A stretch of DNA of 22,328 nt from a virus. Positions 6,942-15,357 of this stretch are shown piece after piece (the first letter of the stretch is position 1; each line of letters starts with the position of its first letter). The notes under the pieces are model-generated. The model had not been told where the DNA came from, did not search any database, and worked only from the letters and a program-made list of their open reading frames with translations. Position numbers and translations under genes: made by a program. The stretch covers positions 1-22,328 of IMG/VR virus record IMGVR_UViG_3300032050_000882. The stretch is one strand, 5' to 3'.

Positions 6942-7079
6942 TCAGATCTTGAAGCTGAGATTTATCGAGTCGATGCTCTTGACTATCTTGAGTCGCTCTA
7001 TGGCTCGTATGAAGCACACATACACCATGTATGCCTCAAACGAGTCTAGATCATAGTCGTCGTCAGGATCACGCATCAT
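6942..7079 (-). CDS. 45-residue small protein, uvsX operon
   Basis: A short ORF beginning MMRDPDDDYDLDSF and ending SIDSINLSFKI. Its ATG overlaps the stop of the preceding small gene (ATGA), and its stop lies 9 nt before the sbcD-like start, with the sbcD ribosome binding site between. It has an acidic N-terminus and a helical core (VCFIRAIERLKIVKSI). The core resembles the end of the upstream 54-residue protein (shared RLK-x3-SI pattern). The tight coupling on both sides is the main reason to believe it is translated. Function unknown. Confidence 0.6.
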   Translation of the reverse strand: MMRDPDDDYDLDSFEAYMVYVCFIRAIERLKIVKSIDSINLSFKI

Positions 7080-7240
7080 AGACCGCGACTTCCTGCTATC
7101 GAAAGCAGTCGCTCTATCTCTGGATCCGATATAGCGATGCTTCTACTCATCTTGAGTCTGCAGAACGCGTACACAACCCTGACAATCAGGAAACGGCCCT
7201 TTACTAATCGTCTTAGGTTGTGGTTCGCTAAGGTGTTCAT
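7076..7240 (-). CDS. 54-residue small protein following uvsX
   Basis: ATG 7240 overlaps the uvsX stop (GTATGA), and the stop overlaps the start of the next small ORF, so translation is probably coupled throughout. The frame stays open upstream to 7399, but that part is a shadow of uvsX. The protein is basic (NHNLRRLVKGRFLIVRVVYA) with RLKMSRSIAIS in the second half. Its C-terminal half resembles the following 45-residue ORF, so the two may be duplicates. Function unknown; the position suggests a recombination or replication accessory. Confidence 0.6.
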   Translation of the reverse strand: MNTLANHNLRRLVKGRFLIVRVVYAFCRLKMSRSIAISDPEIERLLSIAGSRGL

Positions 7241-8325
7241 ACGTCGTCTTCCACAAACCCAGACGAGTCGATCTCGACCTTGGCGTCCTGATGCTCGTAG
7301 CAGGCACTTAGGATACGGTTCTGGAGATCTTTGTCCCCTATCACCATGTTCTTGATGTTCTGCTCGCCGCGAACCGGTGCCTCGTTTGCGAAGCACCACA
7401 TCTGCGGGTTCTCTCTGCCTGTGTCTGGGTTTGTAGGATGCTTGATGACACCCAATGCTTTAGCGAGCTCGAAGATCTCGCCTCCCGTGTCGATGACGCC
7501 TAGGTCGTAGTGGAACGTGAACTCTGCCTGGCGAGCAGGCGCGCCCATCCGGTTCTTCTTCACCTTTACGCGAACCTTGTGGCCTACTTGAGCCGCTGCG
7601 CCGGTTATGGTCTCGCCTGACTCGATCACGCCCTTCTTAGAGTCAACGCGTGTGATCTCAAGCATAAGATCTGCCGCGTGCTTGAGCGCGTGGCCTTCTG
7701 AGATGACGTACGGGTTGCGCAGTGCCTTCATCGGGTCCATTTGCGCCGTAACTTGTTGAATAAACAGGGTTAATAGTTTATGTTCTGCAACTACGGGGAC
7801 CACGAGTTTCAACGCAGAGCCGAGGTACTGGGATCCACTACCACCCATAATTTGGTCAGTGGTCTGCTTGCGTACGTCCTTAGGATATCTGATCGACTTA
7901 ATCGAATCGATCACAATGGCCTTGATCGGTGCGCCATCCTGAATCAGCTCAAGCATCTCACCGCCGATATAGTCGAAGATCTTAACCGGATCGTTTGATT
8001 TCCTTACGACAAGACGATCTGCGTCGCCGCCTAGTTTGATGAACATCTGTGAATTGAAGGAGTACTCGGCATCAAACCAGATCGCTAAAGCCTCTTTATC
8101 AAGCCTCTGAAGCTCGATCAGCGCCATCATAGCGAGCATCGATTTTCCAGAGCTCTCTGGACCATATAAAATATTCACTTTGCCTGGGATAAAGCCGCCT
8201 TGGCACGTGGCCCAATTTAAAGACGGAGACCAAGTAGGAATAGCCGAGGGTGTTTGAGATCTTAACTTAGATACAGCAACGCCTATATCGCTTGTTAGTT
8301 TAGACATCCATTTGTTTGTCGACAT
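7237..8325 (-). CDS. uvsX: RecA/UvsX-family recombinase
   Basis: 362 residues. Walker A is GPESSGKS (55-62), with a RecA-like FDAEYSF (84-90) that includes the catalytic-type Glu. Walker B is AIVIDSI (136-142), and QQVTAQMDP (190-198) corresponds to the RecA sensor/L2 region. The family forms ATP-dependent filaments on single-stranded DNA and catalyses strand exchange; in phages it drives recombination-dependent replication. The C-terminus is acidic (GFVEDDV), as in RecA-like proteins. AAGGAG at 8333-8338 fixes the start at ATG 8325. That start and its ribosome binding site lie inside the 3' end of an upstream homing endonuclease gene. SSB and SbcC/D-like proteins are encoded nearby and are expected partners. 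Confidence 0.93.
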   Translation of the reverse strand: MSTNKWMSKLTSDIGVAVSKLRSQTPSAIPTWSPSLNWATCQGGFIPGKVNILYGPESSGKSMLAMMALIELQRLDKEALAIWFDAEYSFNSQMFIKLGGDADRLVVRKSNDPVKIFDYIGGEMLELIQDGAPIKAIVIDSIKSIRYPKDVRKQTTDQIMGGSGSQYLGSALKLVVPVVAEHKLLTLFIQQVTAQMDPMKALRNPYVISEGHALKHAADLMLEITRVDSKKGVIESGETITGAAAQVGHKVRVKVKKNRMGAPARQAEFTFHYDLGVIDTGGEIFELAKALGVIKHPTNPDTGRENPQMWCFANEAPVRGEQNIKNMVIGDKDLQNRILSACYEHQDAKVEIDSSGFVEDDV

Positions 8326-8983
8326 TTTTATGCTCCTTAAATTCTAAATATTGCTCTTTGGTGTTTAAGATCTTCTTATTTCTTTGCGTTCTACCGTGTC
8401 TGACATGAAATTCTTTATGGCATGTTTCGCAAAGACATACCAGATTGCTTAACTCGTTCAAAAGGTGAGGATGATTTGCATAATCGTATAGATGATGAGC
8501 ATTCAATGCCACACCTCTTTTAGAGCAACAATCACAAGTATAGTCTGCTAACTCAAAACACTGCTTACGAAGTTTAATATCAAACTGCTGTTTTCTAACG
8601 GCTTCCTGCTTCCAGCCAAAGTCATCAAACTCATCTAGTGATATTCCACGAACCTTGCAACTAATCTTTATCTTTGTTTCTTCTGAGACGCTCTGTCCCT
8701 TGTTAGGGGGAGACTTTCCTAGATTTGCTTTGCGAAGCTTTTGCTTCATATCTTCACTCATTGGCTTGCCCTTGTTGGTAGGGACTCTACCAATTGAAGC
8801 TAGACCAACCACTTTATCTCTGCATTTTTTACATGGCCTATCAGCAGAAGAAATATCACTCATCTTAGAGTAGACAATATATCCCCTATCTAAACCACAT
8901 TTATCACAATAGTGTCTGTAGAGCTTTTGTCTTTTGCCGCTATTTTGAATCCTTATTTGAAAATCTGTTTTATCCACAGACAC
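8300..8983 (-). CDS. NUMOD3-HNH free-standing homing endonuclease
   Basis: 227 residues. The N-terminus has two Cys pairs (YCDKCG, PCKKC) that could bind zinc. Two NUMOD3-type DNA-binding motifs follow (NKGKPMSEDMKQKLRKANLG and NKGQSVSEETKIKIS). The C-terminal HNH domain has YTCDCCSKRGVAL, NAHHLYDY, LSNLVCLCETCHKEFH. It starts at GTG 8983, shortly after the stop of the preceding gene, with AAAGGA upstream. Its last 26 nt overlap the uvsX start. The region looks more AT-rich than its neighbours, consistent with a mobile insertion between two host-phage genes. Such enzymes normally cleave a nearby site in phages lacking the gene. Confidence 0.9.
   Translation of the reverse strand: MSVDKTDFQIRIQNSGKRQKLYRHYCDKCGLDRGYIVYSKMSDISSADRPCKKCRDKVVGLASIGRVPTNKGKPMSEDMKQKLRKANLGKSPPNKGQSVSEETKIKISCKVRGISLDEFDDFGWKQEAVRKQQFDIKLRKQCFELADYTCDCCSKRGVALNAHHLYDYANHPHLLNELSNLVCLCETCHKEFHVRHGRTQRNKKILNTKEQYLEFKEHKNVDKQMDV
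8333..8338 (-). promoter_or_regulatory. Ribosome binding site of uvsX, inside the HNH gene
   Basis: AAGGAG at 7-nt spacing from ATG 8325. The bases are also codons of the HNH endonuclease C-terminus (…EFKEHKN), so the inserted gene retains a working start region for uvsX. Confidence 0.8.
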
Positions 8984-8989
8984 TACACT

Positions 8990-9463
8990 TCATCCTTTCA
9001 TGCCTTCCCAAGGCGTCATGTATCCATCTTCTGACAGTTTCTTTACCGCATCGATCGCGAACCTAAATTCTTGCACCTTGTTCCTCATCAGGAGGGACAT
9101 GGCTTGTGCCCTGGCGTGAACTTCCTTGGCGTGCTGAACGTCAGGGTCCAGTGCCACGTACGCCTTACGGGACTCGACCGTGGGCTTCTCGTTTCTTTGC
9201 CTGAAGAAGTCTGGTGCTCTGTCTAGGTATGCGATCGCTTCTGCTGTATCTACTGCTGATTTTGCGTTGAGCTCTGCCTGAACCGCTTTAGCGTGCATCA
9301 CTGACGTGACGTCATACGCGATGATGAACTCCCGCAGATACACGGGAGCCATCATCTTGTTGAAGCCTTGTCCGATGTCGCTGAGCTTTCTGGTGAACTC
9401 GGCGATCTTCTTTAGGTCGATCGCCTCCAGCGTAGACTCTATCGTTGCAAGGTCTACAGACAC
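8990..9463 (-). CDS. Hypothetical helical protein between SSB and UvsX
   Basis: 157 residues from GTG 9463, with GAGGTG just upstream. It is nearly all helical by composition (for example VDTAEAIAYLDRAPDFF, SRKAYVALDPDVQHAKEVHA, EFRFAIDAVKKL). It has no membrane segment, signal or Cys motif. The gene sits directly between the SSB and recombinase genes apart from the inserted HNH, so a role in recombination or replication, perhaps as a mediator, is plausible but not shown. I do not recognise a named family. Confidence 0.65.
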   Translation of the reverse strand: MSVDLATIESTLEAIDLKKIAEFTRKLSDIGQGFNKMMAPVYLREFIIAYDVTSVMHAKAVQAELNAKSAVDTAEAIAYLDRAPDFFRQRNEKPTVESRKAYVALDPDVQHAKEVHARAQAMSLLMRNKVQEFRFAIDAVKKLSEDGYMTPWEGMKG

Positions 9464-9471
9464 GGTTCACC

Positions 9472-10521
9472 TCAGTTGTCGAGGAGTGATTCTGCGTAAG
9501 AGAAGATATCGTCGTCGGACGAAGCGCGAGCTTTGCTGGCTGGTGCCGGTGTAGGCTTTTTGGCTTGCGTTTGTGCCTGAGCTTGCGCTACGGGCTTCTT
9601 GGCTTCCCAAGGAGGAGTCTCTTCATCGTCTGCGTCGTCGAAGCGGGTCGTGATCTTCTTTGCGGCTGGAGCCTGAGCCTTCTTGATGGGTGTAGGCGCT
9701 GGAAGCTCGTCTTCCTCGACCAAGAAGCCGTCTACCGCTGCGTCTGGGTTCTGCTGGTAGATCACGGAAAGATTTGCCATCAAGACATCTTTGAGCTCCT
9801 CGTACGACATGCGCTTGTAGAGGGTCGTAAGATCGTAGCCCAGATTGTCGTAGTTGTCTACGACGTTCTGCGGCAGAGGATCACGGTCGTCGATGTAGCT
9901 GATGCCTTTGGCAGTTTTCTCTTTGGCCTGACTCTTAGAGACCGAGTACTCGGTAGATGTGCCCTCGCCTTCTCGGCGGATCTTGAACCACACGCCAGAG
10001 TCGTCGTCCTCTGACAGGAGAGAGGTAGGATCTTGGCCGTAGTCTGTCACGTACTGCATCATCTGCTTCTTCATGGCGTCGTGCGCGGTTTTCTTGAGCT
10101 CGAGAAGACCGACCTCGCCGGCCTTGTTGCAGGCGTTGTAGACGTACGTTGCTTTTGGCTTGGTGGTCCAGATAACGTCGCTGATGGGCTTGAGCTGGTC
10201 TCGGATCTCTTCCTTGCTTAGGCCTTGGGCCTTAAGCTCTGTCTCGATGGCTTCGCGCTTCTTCTCGAGGCGAGCGATGTACTCGGTAACAGGACAGGCA
10301 TCTTCGCCGAACGATCGTGGAGAAGCGTACGGACGACGACGGCCGGACTGAGGGTCGGTCAGCCATGCTACGACCCAGCGGCGATAAGCGTAGCCGTCTG
10401 AGTTCTCGCCGAACGGCGGCAGTACGCGGTAGACGTTGTCTCCTTGGTTTACTTCGTGGCGTTTCCAGCCTTTGCGCTCTTTGAGAGAATCGAGGTTGAT
10501 CTTGAGTGGTGTCTTTGACAT
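9472..10521 (-). CDS. gp32-like single-stranded DNA-binding protein
   Basis: 349 residues. The N-terminus (LKINLDSLKERKGWKRHE) and the YRVLPPFGENSDG segment (31-43) match the start of the OB-fold core in gp32-type phage SSBs. A basic/aromatic core follows (YRRWVVAW, GRRRPYASPR). After ~275 an Ala/Pro/Gln linker leads to an acidic tail (SSDDDIFSYAESLLDN), the usual protein-partner tail of SSBs. I do not see the Cys/His cluster of the T4 gp32 zinc site. It would coat single-stranded DNA and recruit UvsX and polymerase. The start is preceded by TAGGAGC. A TATAAT box lies 44 nt upstream, which may give this abundant protein its own promoter. Confidence 0.8.
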   Translation of the reverse strand: MSKTPLKINLDSLKERKGWKRHEVNQGDNVYRVLPPFGENSDGYAYRRWVVAWLTDPQSGRRRPYASPRSFGEDACPVTEYIARLEKKREAIETELKAQGLSKEEIRDQLKPISDVIWTTKPKATYVYNACNKAGEVGLLELKKTAHDAMKKQMMQYVTDYGQDPTSLLSEDDDSGVWFKIRREGEGTSTEYSVSKSQAKEKTAKGISYIDDRDPLPQNVVDNYDNLGYDLTTLYKRMSYEELKDVLMANLSVIYQQNPDAAVDGFLVEEDELPAPTPIKKAQAPAAKKITTRFDDADDEETPPWEAKKPVAQAQAQTQAKKPTPAPASKARASSDDDIFSYAESLLDN

Positions 10522-10564
10522 GTTAAGCTCCTAAGTTTAGTGAATAGACACAATGTCTAATGAT

Positions 10565-10570
10565 ATTATA
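10565..10570 (-). promoter_or_regulatory. Candidate -10 box for the SSB gene
   Basis: TATAAT on the minus strand in the 57-bp gap between the upstream gene's stop and the SSB start. No clear TTGACA is found 16-18 bp upstream. It is followed by a leader of about 40 nt with TAGGAG before the ATG. Separate expression of an SSB is expected because it is needed in large amounts. Confidence 0.4.
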
Positions 10571-10578
10571 CATCCAAT

Positions 10579-11289
10579 TCATTTATCGACAGGCTGAGAA
10601 GATGCCTTTTGCTCTCGGTTTCGGCGGTGGTTGTTAGAGGGTTTCTCTGGCTTAGGCAGCGGTGCAGGTTTTTCTTCAAGCTCTACCATCTCTACAAGAA
10701 GGTCTAACGCCTCAGAGACCTCAGGATCTGGCTTGGGTTGCTCTGGCTCAGATCTGTCGATCTTCACTTCTTCCATGATCTTGAGCCTGTCGACCACCTG
10801 CTCTACGGAAGGCTTGCGCTCTTCCACAGGTTTCTCGACCGTGAGATGGGCACCAGCCTCGCTGAGGTCGATCTTGCCGATGCCGAGCCTGAAGAAGACA
10901 GACTCGTCCTGCTCGTCGCCTGTGAAATATATGACTTTGATATCTAAGGATCTTTCCTTTATGACTGTCTCATAGTATCTCTGGTAGATGGTGGGATACC
11001 GCGCTTGAAACATCTCGTGAACCACCAGTGCGACCTCTTCGTCTGAGGCGCAGTATCGGCCCATGTAGTCGTGCGGGACGACGTTGCGGTACGCGTTGAA
11101 GCTGCGGTCGTACCTGCGGCCGATCTCTTCGGCTATCGCCCTAAGGTAGTTTGGGCCCAGTATAGCGGAACCGCCTTTCTTCTTGAAGCATGCTCTGACC
11201 TCTTCTACGAAGGTCGGCGGAGCCAGGACCATCTCCTGGTGCGAGATGATCTTAGGGGGAGATTTTGTAGAGACATAGACGCTGTTCAT
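10579..11289 (-). CDS. Hypothetical protein downstream of the polymerase
   Basis: 236 residues from ATG 11289, which has a strong GGAGAG 5 nt upstream. The frame is open to 11493, but that part is a shadow of the polymerase. Residues 1-150 look like a folded alpha/beta domain (FVEEVRACFKKKGGSAILG, YLRAIAEEIGRRYDRSFNAY, KVIYFTGDEQDESVFFRLG). The last ~90 residues are charged and Pro-rich (PEQPKPDPEVSEALDLLVEM, then APLPKPEKPSNNHRRN), like a flexible tail. It lies between the polymerase and SSB genes, hinting at a replication accessory. I do not recognise the family. Confidence 0.65.
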   Translation of the reverse strand: MNSVYVSTKSPPKIISHQEMVLAPPTFVEEVRACFKKKGGSAILGPNYLRAIAEEIGRRYDRSFNAYRNVVPHDYMGRYCASDEEVALVVHEMFQARYPTIYQRYYETVIKERSLDIKVIYFTGDEQDESVFFRLGIGKIDLSEAGAHLTVEKPVEERKPSVEQVVDRLKIMEEVKIDRSEPEQPKPDPEVSEALDLLVEMVELEEKPAPLPKPEKPSNNHRRNREQKASSQPVDK

Positions 11290-11330
11290 TATTCTCTCCT
11301 TGAGACATTTGCTGTGCAGTATGTTTGTAC

Positions 11331-14300
11331 CTACAGGGTCTTCTTGCTTCTGGTGTCGTTTCTCTCTACCTTCTCGATCTCGAGTATCTCGAGCGTTGGT
11401 GAGCCTCTCCATCCGCGCTTCAGGTTGCCCATGACGTAGACCAGCGAGTCTACTGGAAAGCGAAAGGCTTTCTTCTGGTCCCACTTGATGCACTCCATGG
11501 TCGATAGACCGTCAGACAGAACCACTCTGACTCTAGACCACTGTCTTCCGCTCTTGGAGACGCCTTCCGCATGCTCCGAGGACTGATACAGTCCTATCAT
11601 CGCGACCCTTACGTTATGGCCGTTTTCTGAGGACTCGCTCGACGCCACAAGCTTCTCGGCCACACTGACAGACGCTATGACAGGGACTGCTGGCGATGTA
11701 CCGAACGCCAGCGGTATGTCTTTTCGCTTGGTCTCTCGCATCGCCGGCCACATGTCCGAGATCTGGTTTCTTATATACTGATCGTCGAGCACGGCCTTGT
11801 TGAAGCACTTGTAGACCTCACGCTGGTTGAGGAAGATGTTCAACGGCGAGACGTCTACCACGTCGTCTGGGATCTTCTTGATCTTCTTTAGCTTTGTGTA
11901 GTGCGACAGAAAACGCTCCCTAGCTTCTGCTATTGACTCGGTTTCGTTGGCGAGCTCGTCGAAAACGCCTGCCTTAAACAGAGCCCAGAAGTGAGACGAG
12001 TTTATGGGTCCGTTGGTCTTGGCAACGAAGTCCTCGAAGGAGGAGAACGGACCCTTGTCGATTATGTTCCTGATACTCGCTGGACCTAGACCTTTGACTG
12101 TCGACAGCGGAGCCGCGATCCTGTTTCCGACTATGGTGAATCTGTCGGCTGGATTTCTAACAGACGGCGGTATGATCGTGTTGCCGAGGATGGAAACGTA
12201 GTGGCGGATCTTTTCCTCGCCTGAGTTGTTGAGCTCTGCTGTCCACCACTCTAGAGGAAAGTTTCGTTTCAGATACATCGTTATGTAGCCAAGGTGTCCG
12301 TAGGCGGCCGAATGAGATCTGTTGAAACTGTAGTTCGAGTACGCTTCTAGAACCTTACACAGCTCTTCTGCCTGCTGAAGCGTCCAGCCATGCTTTGAGG
12401 TTTCAGTCCTAACTTTATCAAACGCCTTTGTCATCACATCGCGCTTCTTCTTAGCGATGGCCGACCGTATCTGGTCTGATTCTTCCAGCGTGTATCCGCA
12501 GAATTTAACCAAGATCTCCATTAGTTGCTCTTGGTAAGTGACTACGCCGTTGGTTTCCTCGAGGATCTCTTTGAGATCTTCGTGAACGTATTCCGGCTCG
12601 CGGGCTCCGTTCCTGACATCTATGTAGAACTGCGTTGCCGACACACCAGGGATAAATTCTACGTCCAACGCACCAGGGCGACACAGCGCCGTAAGGTCGG
12701 CAAGATCTTTTCGACACACCGGAGCAAACTGCTTGATGTAGCTCTTGATGAGGTCTGTGTTGAACTGAAACGAAGAGTCGGTCTTGCGCTTATAGAAGTC
12801 CTCGTACACGCCTGGATCTTCCGGCAGGCGATAGAGCATCTGAACGCCTTTGTCGTCTTCCTCGAGAAGATCGATGCCTGTGTTTGTTTTCACGAGATCT
12901 ACCACTCGTTCGATGGTCTTGATGGTCGTGAGACCTAGTATGTCTGCCTTCACTAGGCCTGACTTCTCGACCATCGGAGCCTCAAACTGGGTCACCGGCA
13001 CAGGACCAAGTTCCTCGTCGTCGAACACCATGGTCGGCACGCGCGTCTGCGAGATGTCTAAGGTCGATATCACGAAAGCAGAAGCGTGTCGACCCATACC
13101 CTTGGGAAGACCGATCAATCGCTTGGTGATGTACTCGATCTCTGGGTATTGCCTGAAGAAGCTCTGAAGCGTCTCGTTCGTCTCGAGATGGCCTCTGTGA
13201 TATACGCCCTCTGAGTCTACGTATCCGTACAAAAAGTCGGCCTCGTCTAAGCCCTGCGGCGAGTCTGGTATCGTCGAGCATATATCCATGACCTCTTTGT
13301 CGGTGCGGCTCCTACCGAATATAGCGAACATGGCATCCTTGAGCGCGTTCTTGGTCTTGAACCTCTGAAACGTGCCGATCTGCGCGAAGCCTACGCCGTA
13401 CTTCTCTTGAAGGTACTTGAGCACCGGAGACCTGTTGCCGAGGTCCAGGTCGATGTCAGGAAATGATCCTGCGTTGATACGGGCGTGGCTTAGAAACCGC
13501 TCGAAAGGCAGCTTTTCTTCTATGGGGTTTACGTGTATGATCTTCAGATAGTACGAGATCAGACACCCACCGGCGGAACCACGAGCCAGGTTCTGTAGTA
13601 TGCCTTTTGCCCTGGCAAACGCGCAGATATCCTCGTACATCAAGAAGTACGGCAGGAAGTTGAGCTTAGGGTTCTTCCATATGACCTCGAGCTCTTTCTT
13701 GAAGCGCGCGACGTAGACCGGATCGTCTGACCATCTACCGTGCTCTTTGACCTTTGCCATAAGAAGAAAGTAGAGCTGCTTGTCGTAGTCGTCGGTCTTG
13801 TCTAGTATGGATTGCGGAATCTCTATCTTAGGCAAGTGATATTCGTGCTTTATGTTGATTGTCTTAGATCTCTCTACTATCTTCATAGCGTTAGATCTTG
13901 CTTTTTCAACGACGTCTAGGCTCATCCAGTCTCCAAGATGGCGCTTGAGTATGGCATACTGCTCGTCCATGGACCTTTGATGCCTAGACTCGTAGAAGAA
14001 GCGCTTGTCCTTGAACGACGACTTAGAGACGACGTCCTGCAGCACCTTGTCGTCGGGCGATATGAAATTAGCCGTAGAAGATATGATAAAGTCGTAGCCG
14101 TGAGAGTCTATCAGACCTGATATAGTGCGATTGACGAGCTCCGTTAGGTTTGGCACGTCTTGATAGGACCTGAAGCCGATGCCTTTGCTGAAGTATTTTG
14201 TGACGTCTACTGGGATCAGCTCTAGGACCAGAGATCCGAGCTTTCGCCTGACCTCTTTTACGTAGCCCTCAAGATCGATAGAAGCATCAAGCAGAAGCTT

Positions 14301-15350
14301 GCCTATAAGGCCCTTCTCGCACCCGGTGCCGAACACGACGCCTTCTCTGTACTTTGAGATCTTGTCTAGGGAAACGACCGCGATCCTTACCTCGGAATCT
14401 TCTCTTGACTCGTCCCAGCCAAGAGACGCCAGCTTTAGAAGGTTGTAGTAACCGGCGTCAGACGTCGCCCAGGCGTTTAGCCTGAAGTACTCGAGCTTTC
14501 CGTCGAGCGACACGTTTAGGCTTATAGACGGAACCACGGTGATCGCATCCTCAGGGATCGAGATCTTGTGGAGCTTCTTGATCTTGTCTAGAACGGACTT
14601 CTTGTTTATAGACTTATACAAAGACGCAGCCCAGTGGTGGTCTGGAAACGATATCGCGCTGACGCTGTTGCTGTGCGCCCATAGGATCCAGTCCTCGACC
14701 GACACCACAGAGTCCGTGTTGCTGTACTCAGAGTGGACGTGGAGCTGAGGAAGCGGAGCGATGTTGAGCGATCTTACTTCGTCTACTATGGAGATCTCCG
14801 CGAACTCTTCTCCTGCGATCTCTGCGATCTTCATGTCTACTAGATACGTGGCACGTATGTCGCTCATGGCTTCGTGGGCATCTATCTCGATGCCGAACTC
14901 TTCGGCCAGATTGACGAGCTTGAACTTGGTCGTCTTGAGCTTGTCTTTTACGCCCTTTGCCCTGGCGTAGACGTCTCTGATCTCGCTCGAGAACAAAGAA
15001 GAAAAATGGCTCTGTCTGCCGGCTTTCTGAAACAGAGCCGCAACAAAGGATCTGTCGAAGTTTGTGTTGTAGCCAGACATCACGAACTTGACGTTGAAGG
15101 ATGAAAGGTATCGCACGAACTTGTCGACCAGCTCGGCGGACGGCTGAAACGATAGCATCCGCTCGCGCGTGATGCCGTGTACTTTTACGGCTCCATCGTC
15201 GATGTTGTTCCAGTTTGTGGGCTGACAGAACTCGTTGAAAGGCGCATGCTCTACGCCATTTATGATAGGGATGCACGCGAGCTGGACGACGTCGTTGAGG
15301 GTGGGGTTGAGGCCCGTGGTCTCGACGTCGAGGTAAAGGTAGGCTTTCAT
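11331..15350 (-). CDS. dnaE: Family C DNA polymerase (DnaE-like) with N-terminal DEDDh exonuclease
   Basis: 1339 residues. Residues 1-180 are a DEDDh proofreading exonuclease: DVETTG (8-13), NTNFD (95-99), HEAMSD (159-164). A PHP-like domain follows (LHVHSEYS 203-210, FPDHHW 235-240, GTGCEKGL 341-348). The usual TNDVHY motif is replaced by TANFIS (426-431), so PHP metal binding looks damaged. The polymerase core has LARGSAGG (588-595), FERFLS (616-621), PDIDLDLG (631-638) and FNRSHSAAYGHLGYITMYLK near 1010. A helix-hairpin-helix (TVKGLGPASI, about 1080) and a C-terminal OB domain (about 1245-1330) complete the architecture. It would be the phage replicative polymerase with proofreading on the same chain. 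Length and order fit a complete enzyme. An inverted repeat and TATAAT box lie just before its start. Confidence 0.95.
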   Translation of the reverse strand: MKAYLYLDVETTGLNPTLNDVVQLACIPIINGVEHAPFNEFCQPTNWNNIDDGAVKVHGITRERMLSFQPSAELVDKFVRYLSSFNVKFVMSGYNTNFDRSFVAALFQKAGRQSHFSSLFSSEIRDVYARAKGVKDKLKTTKFKLVNLAEEFGIEIDAHEAMSDIRATYLVDMKIAEIAGEEFAEISIVDEVRSLNIAPLPQLHVHSEYSNTDSVVSVEDWILWAHSNSVSAISFPDHHWAASLYKSINKKSVLDKIKKLHKISIPEDAITVVPSISLNVSLDGKLEYFRLNAWATSDAGYYNLLKLASLGWDESREDSEVRIAVVSLDKISKYREGVVFGTGCEKGLIGKLLLDASIDLEGYVKEVRRKLGSLVLELIPVDVTKYFSKGIGFRSYQDVPNLTELVNRTISGLIDSHGYDFIISSTANFISPDDKVLQDVVSKSSFKDKRFFYESRHQRSMDEQYAILKRHLGDWMSLDVVEKARSNAMKIVERSKTINIKHEYHLPKIEIPQSILDKTDDYDKQLYFLLMAKVKEHGRWSDDPVYVARFKKELEVIWKNPKLNFLPYFLMYEDICAFARAKGILQNLARGSAGGCLISYYLKIIHVNPIEEKLPFERFLSHARINAGSFPDIDLDLGNRSPVLKYLQEKYGVGFAQIGTFQRFKTKNALKDAMFAIFGRSRTDKEVMDICSTIPDSPQGLDEADFLYGYVDSEGVYHRGHLETNETLQSFFRQYPEIEYITKRLIGLPKGMGRHASAFVISTLDISQTRVPTMVFDDEELGPVPVTQFEAPMVEKSGLVKADILGLTTIKTIERVVDLVKTNTGIDLLEEDDKGVQMLYRLPEDPGVYEDFYKRKTDSSFQFNTDLIKSYIKQFAPVCRKDLADLTALCRPGALDVEFIPGVSATQFYIDVRNGAREPEYVHEDLKEILEETNGVVTYQEQLMEILVKFCGYTLEESDQIRSAIAKKKRDVMTKAFDKVRTETSKHGWTLQQAEELCKVLEAYSNYSFNRSHSAAYGHLGYITMYLKRNFPLEWWTAELNNSGEEKIRHYVSILGNTIIPPSVRNPADRFTIVGNRIAAPLSTVKGLGPASIRNIIDKGPFSSFEDFVAKTNGPINSSHFWALFKAGVFDELANETESIAEARERFLSHYTKLKKIKKIPDDVVDVSPLNIFLNQREVYKCFNKAVLDDQYIRNQISDMWPAMRETKRKDIPLAFGTSPAVPVIASVSVAEKLVASSESSENGHNVRVAMIGLYQSSEHAEGVSKSGRQWSRVRVVLSDGLSTMECIKWDQKKAFRFPVDSLVYVMGNLKRGWRGSPTLEILEIEKVERNDTRSKKTL

Positions 15351-15357
15351 CTCTTCT

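Noticed and set aside
7241-7399. Upstream extension of the 54-residue ORF into uvsX
   Set aside because: The extension reads as an Arg-rich shadow of the uvsX C-terminus. ATG 7240 overlaps the uvsX stop as expected for coupling.
11290-11493. Upstream extension of the 236-residue gene into the polymerase
   Set aside because: It lies inside the polymerase OB domain in another frame. ATG 11289 has a strong GGAGAG ribosome binding site and clears the polymerase stop.
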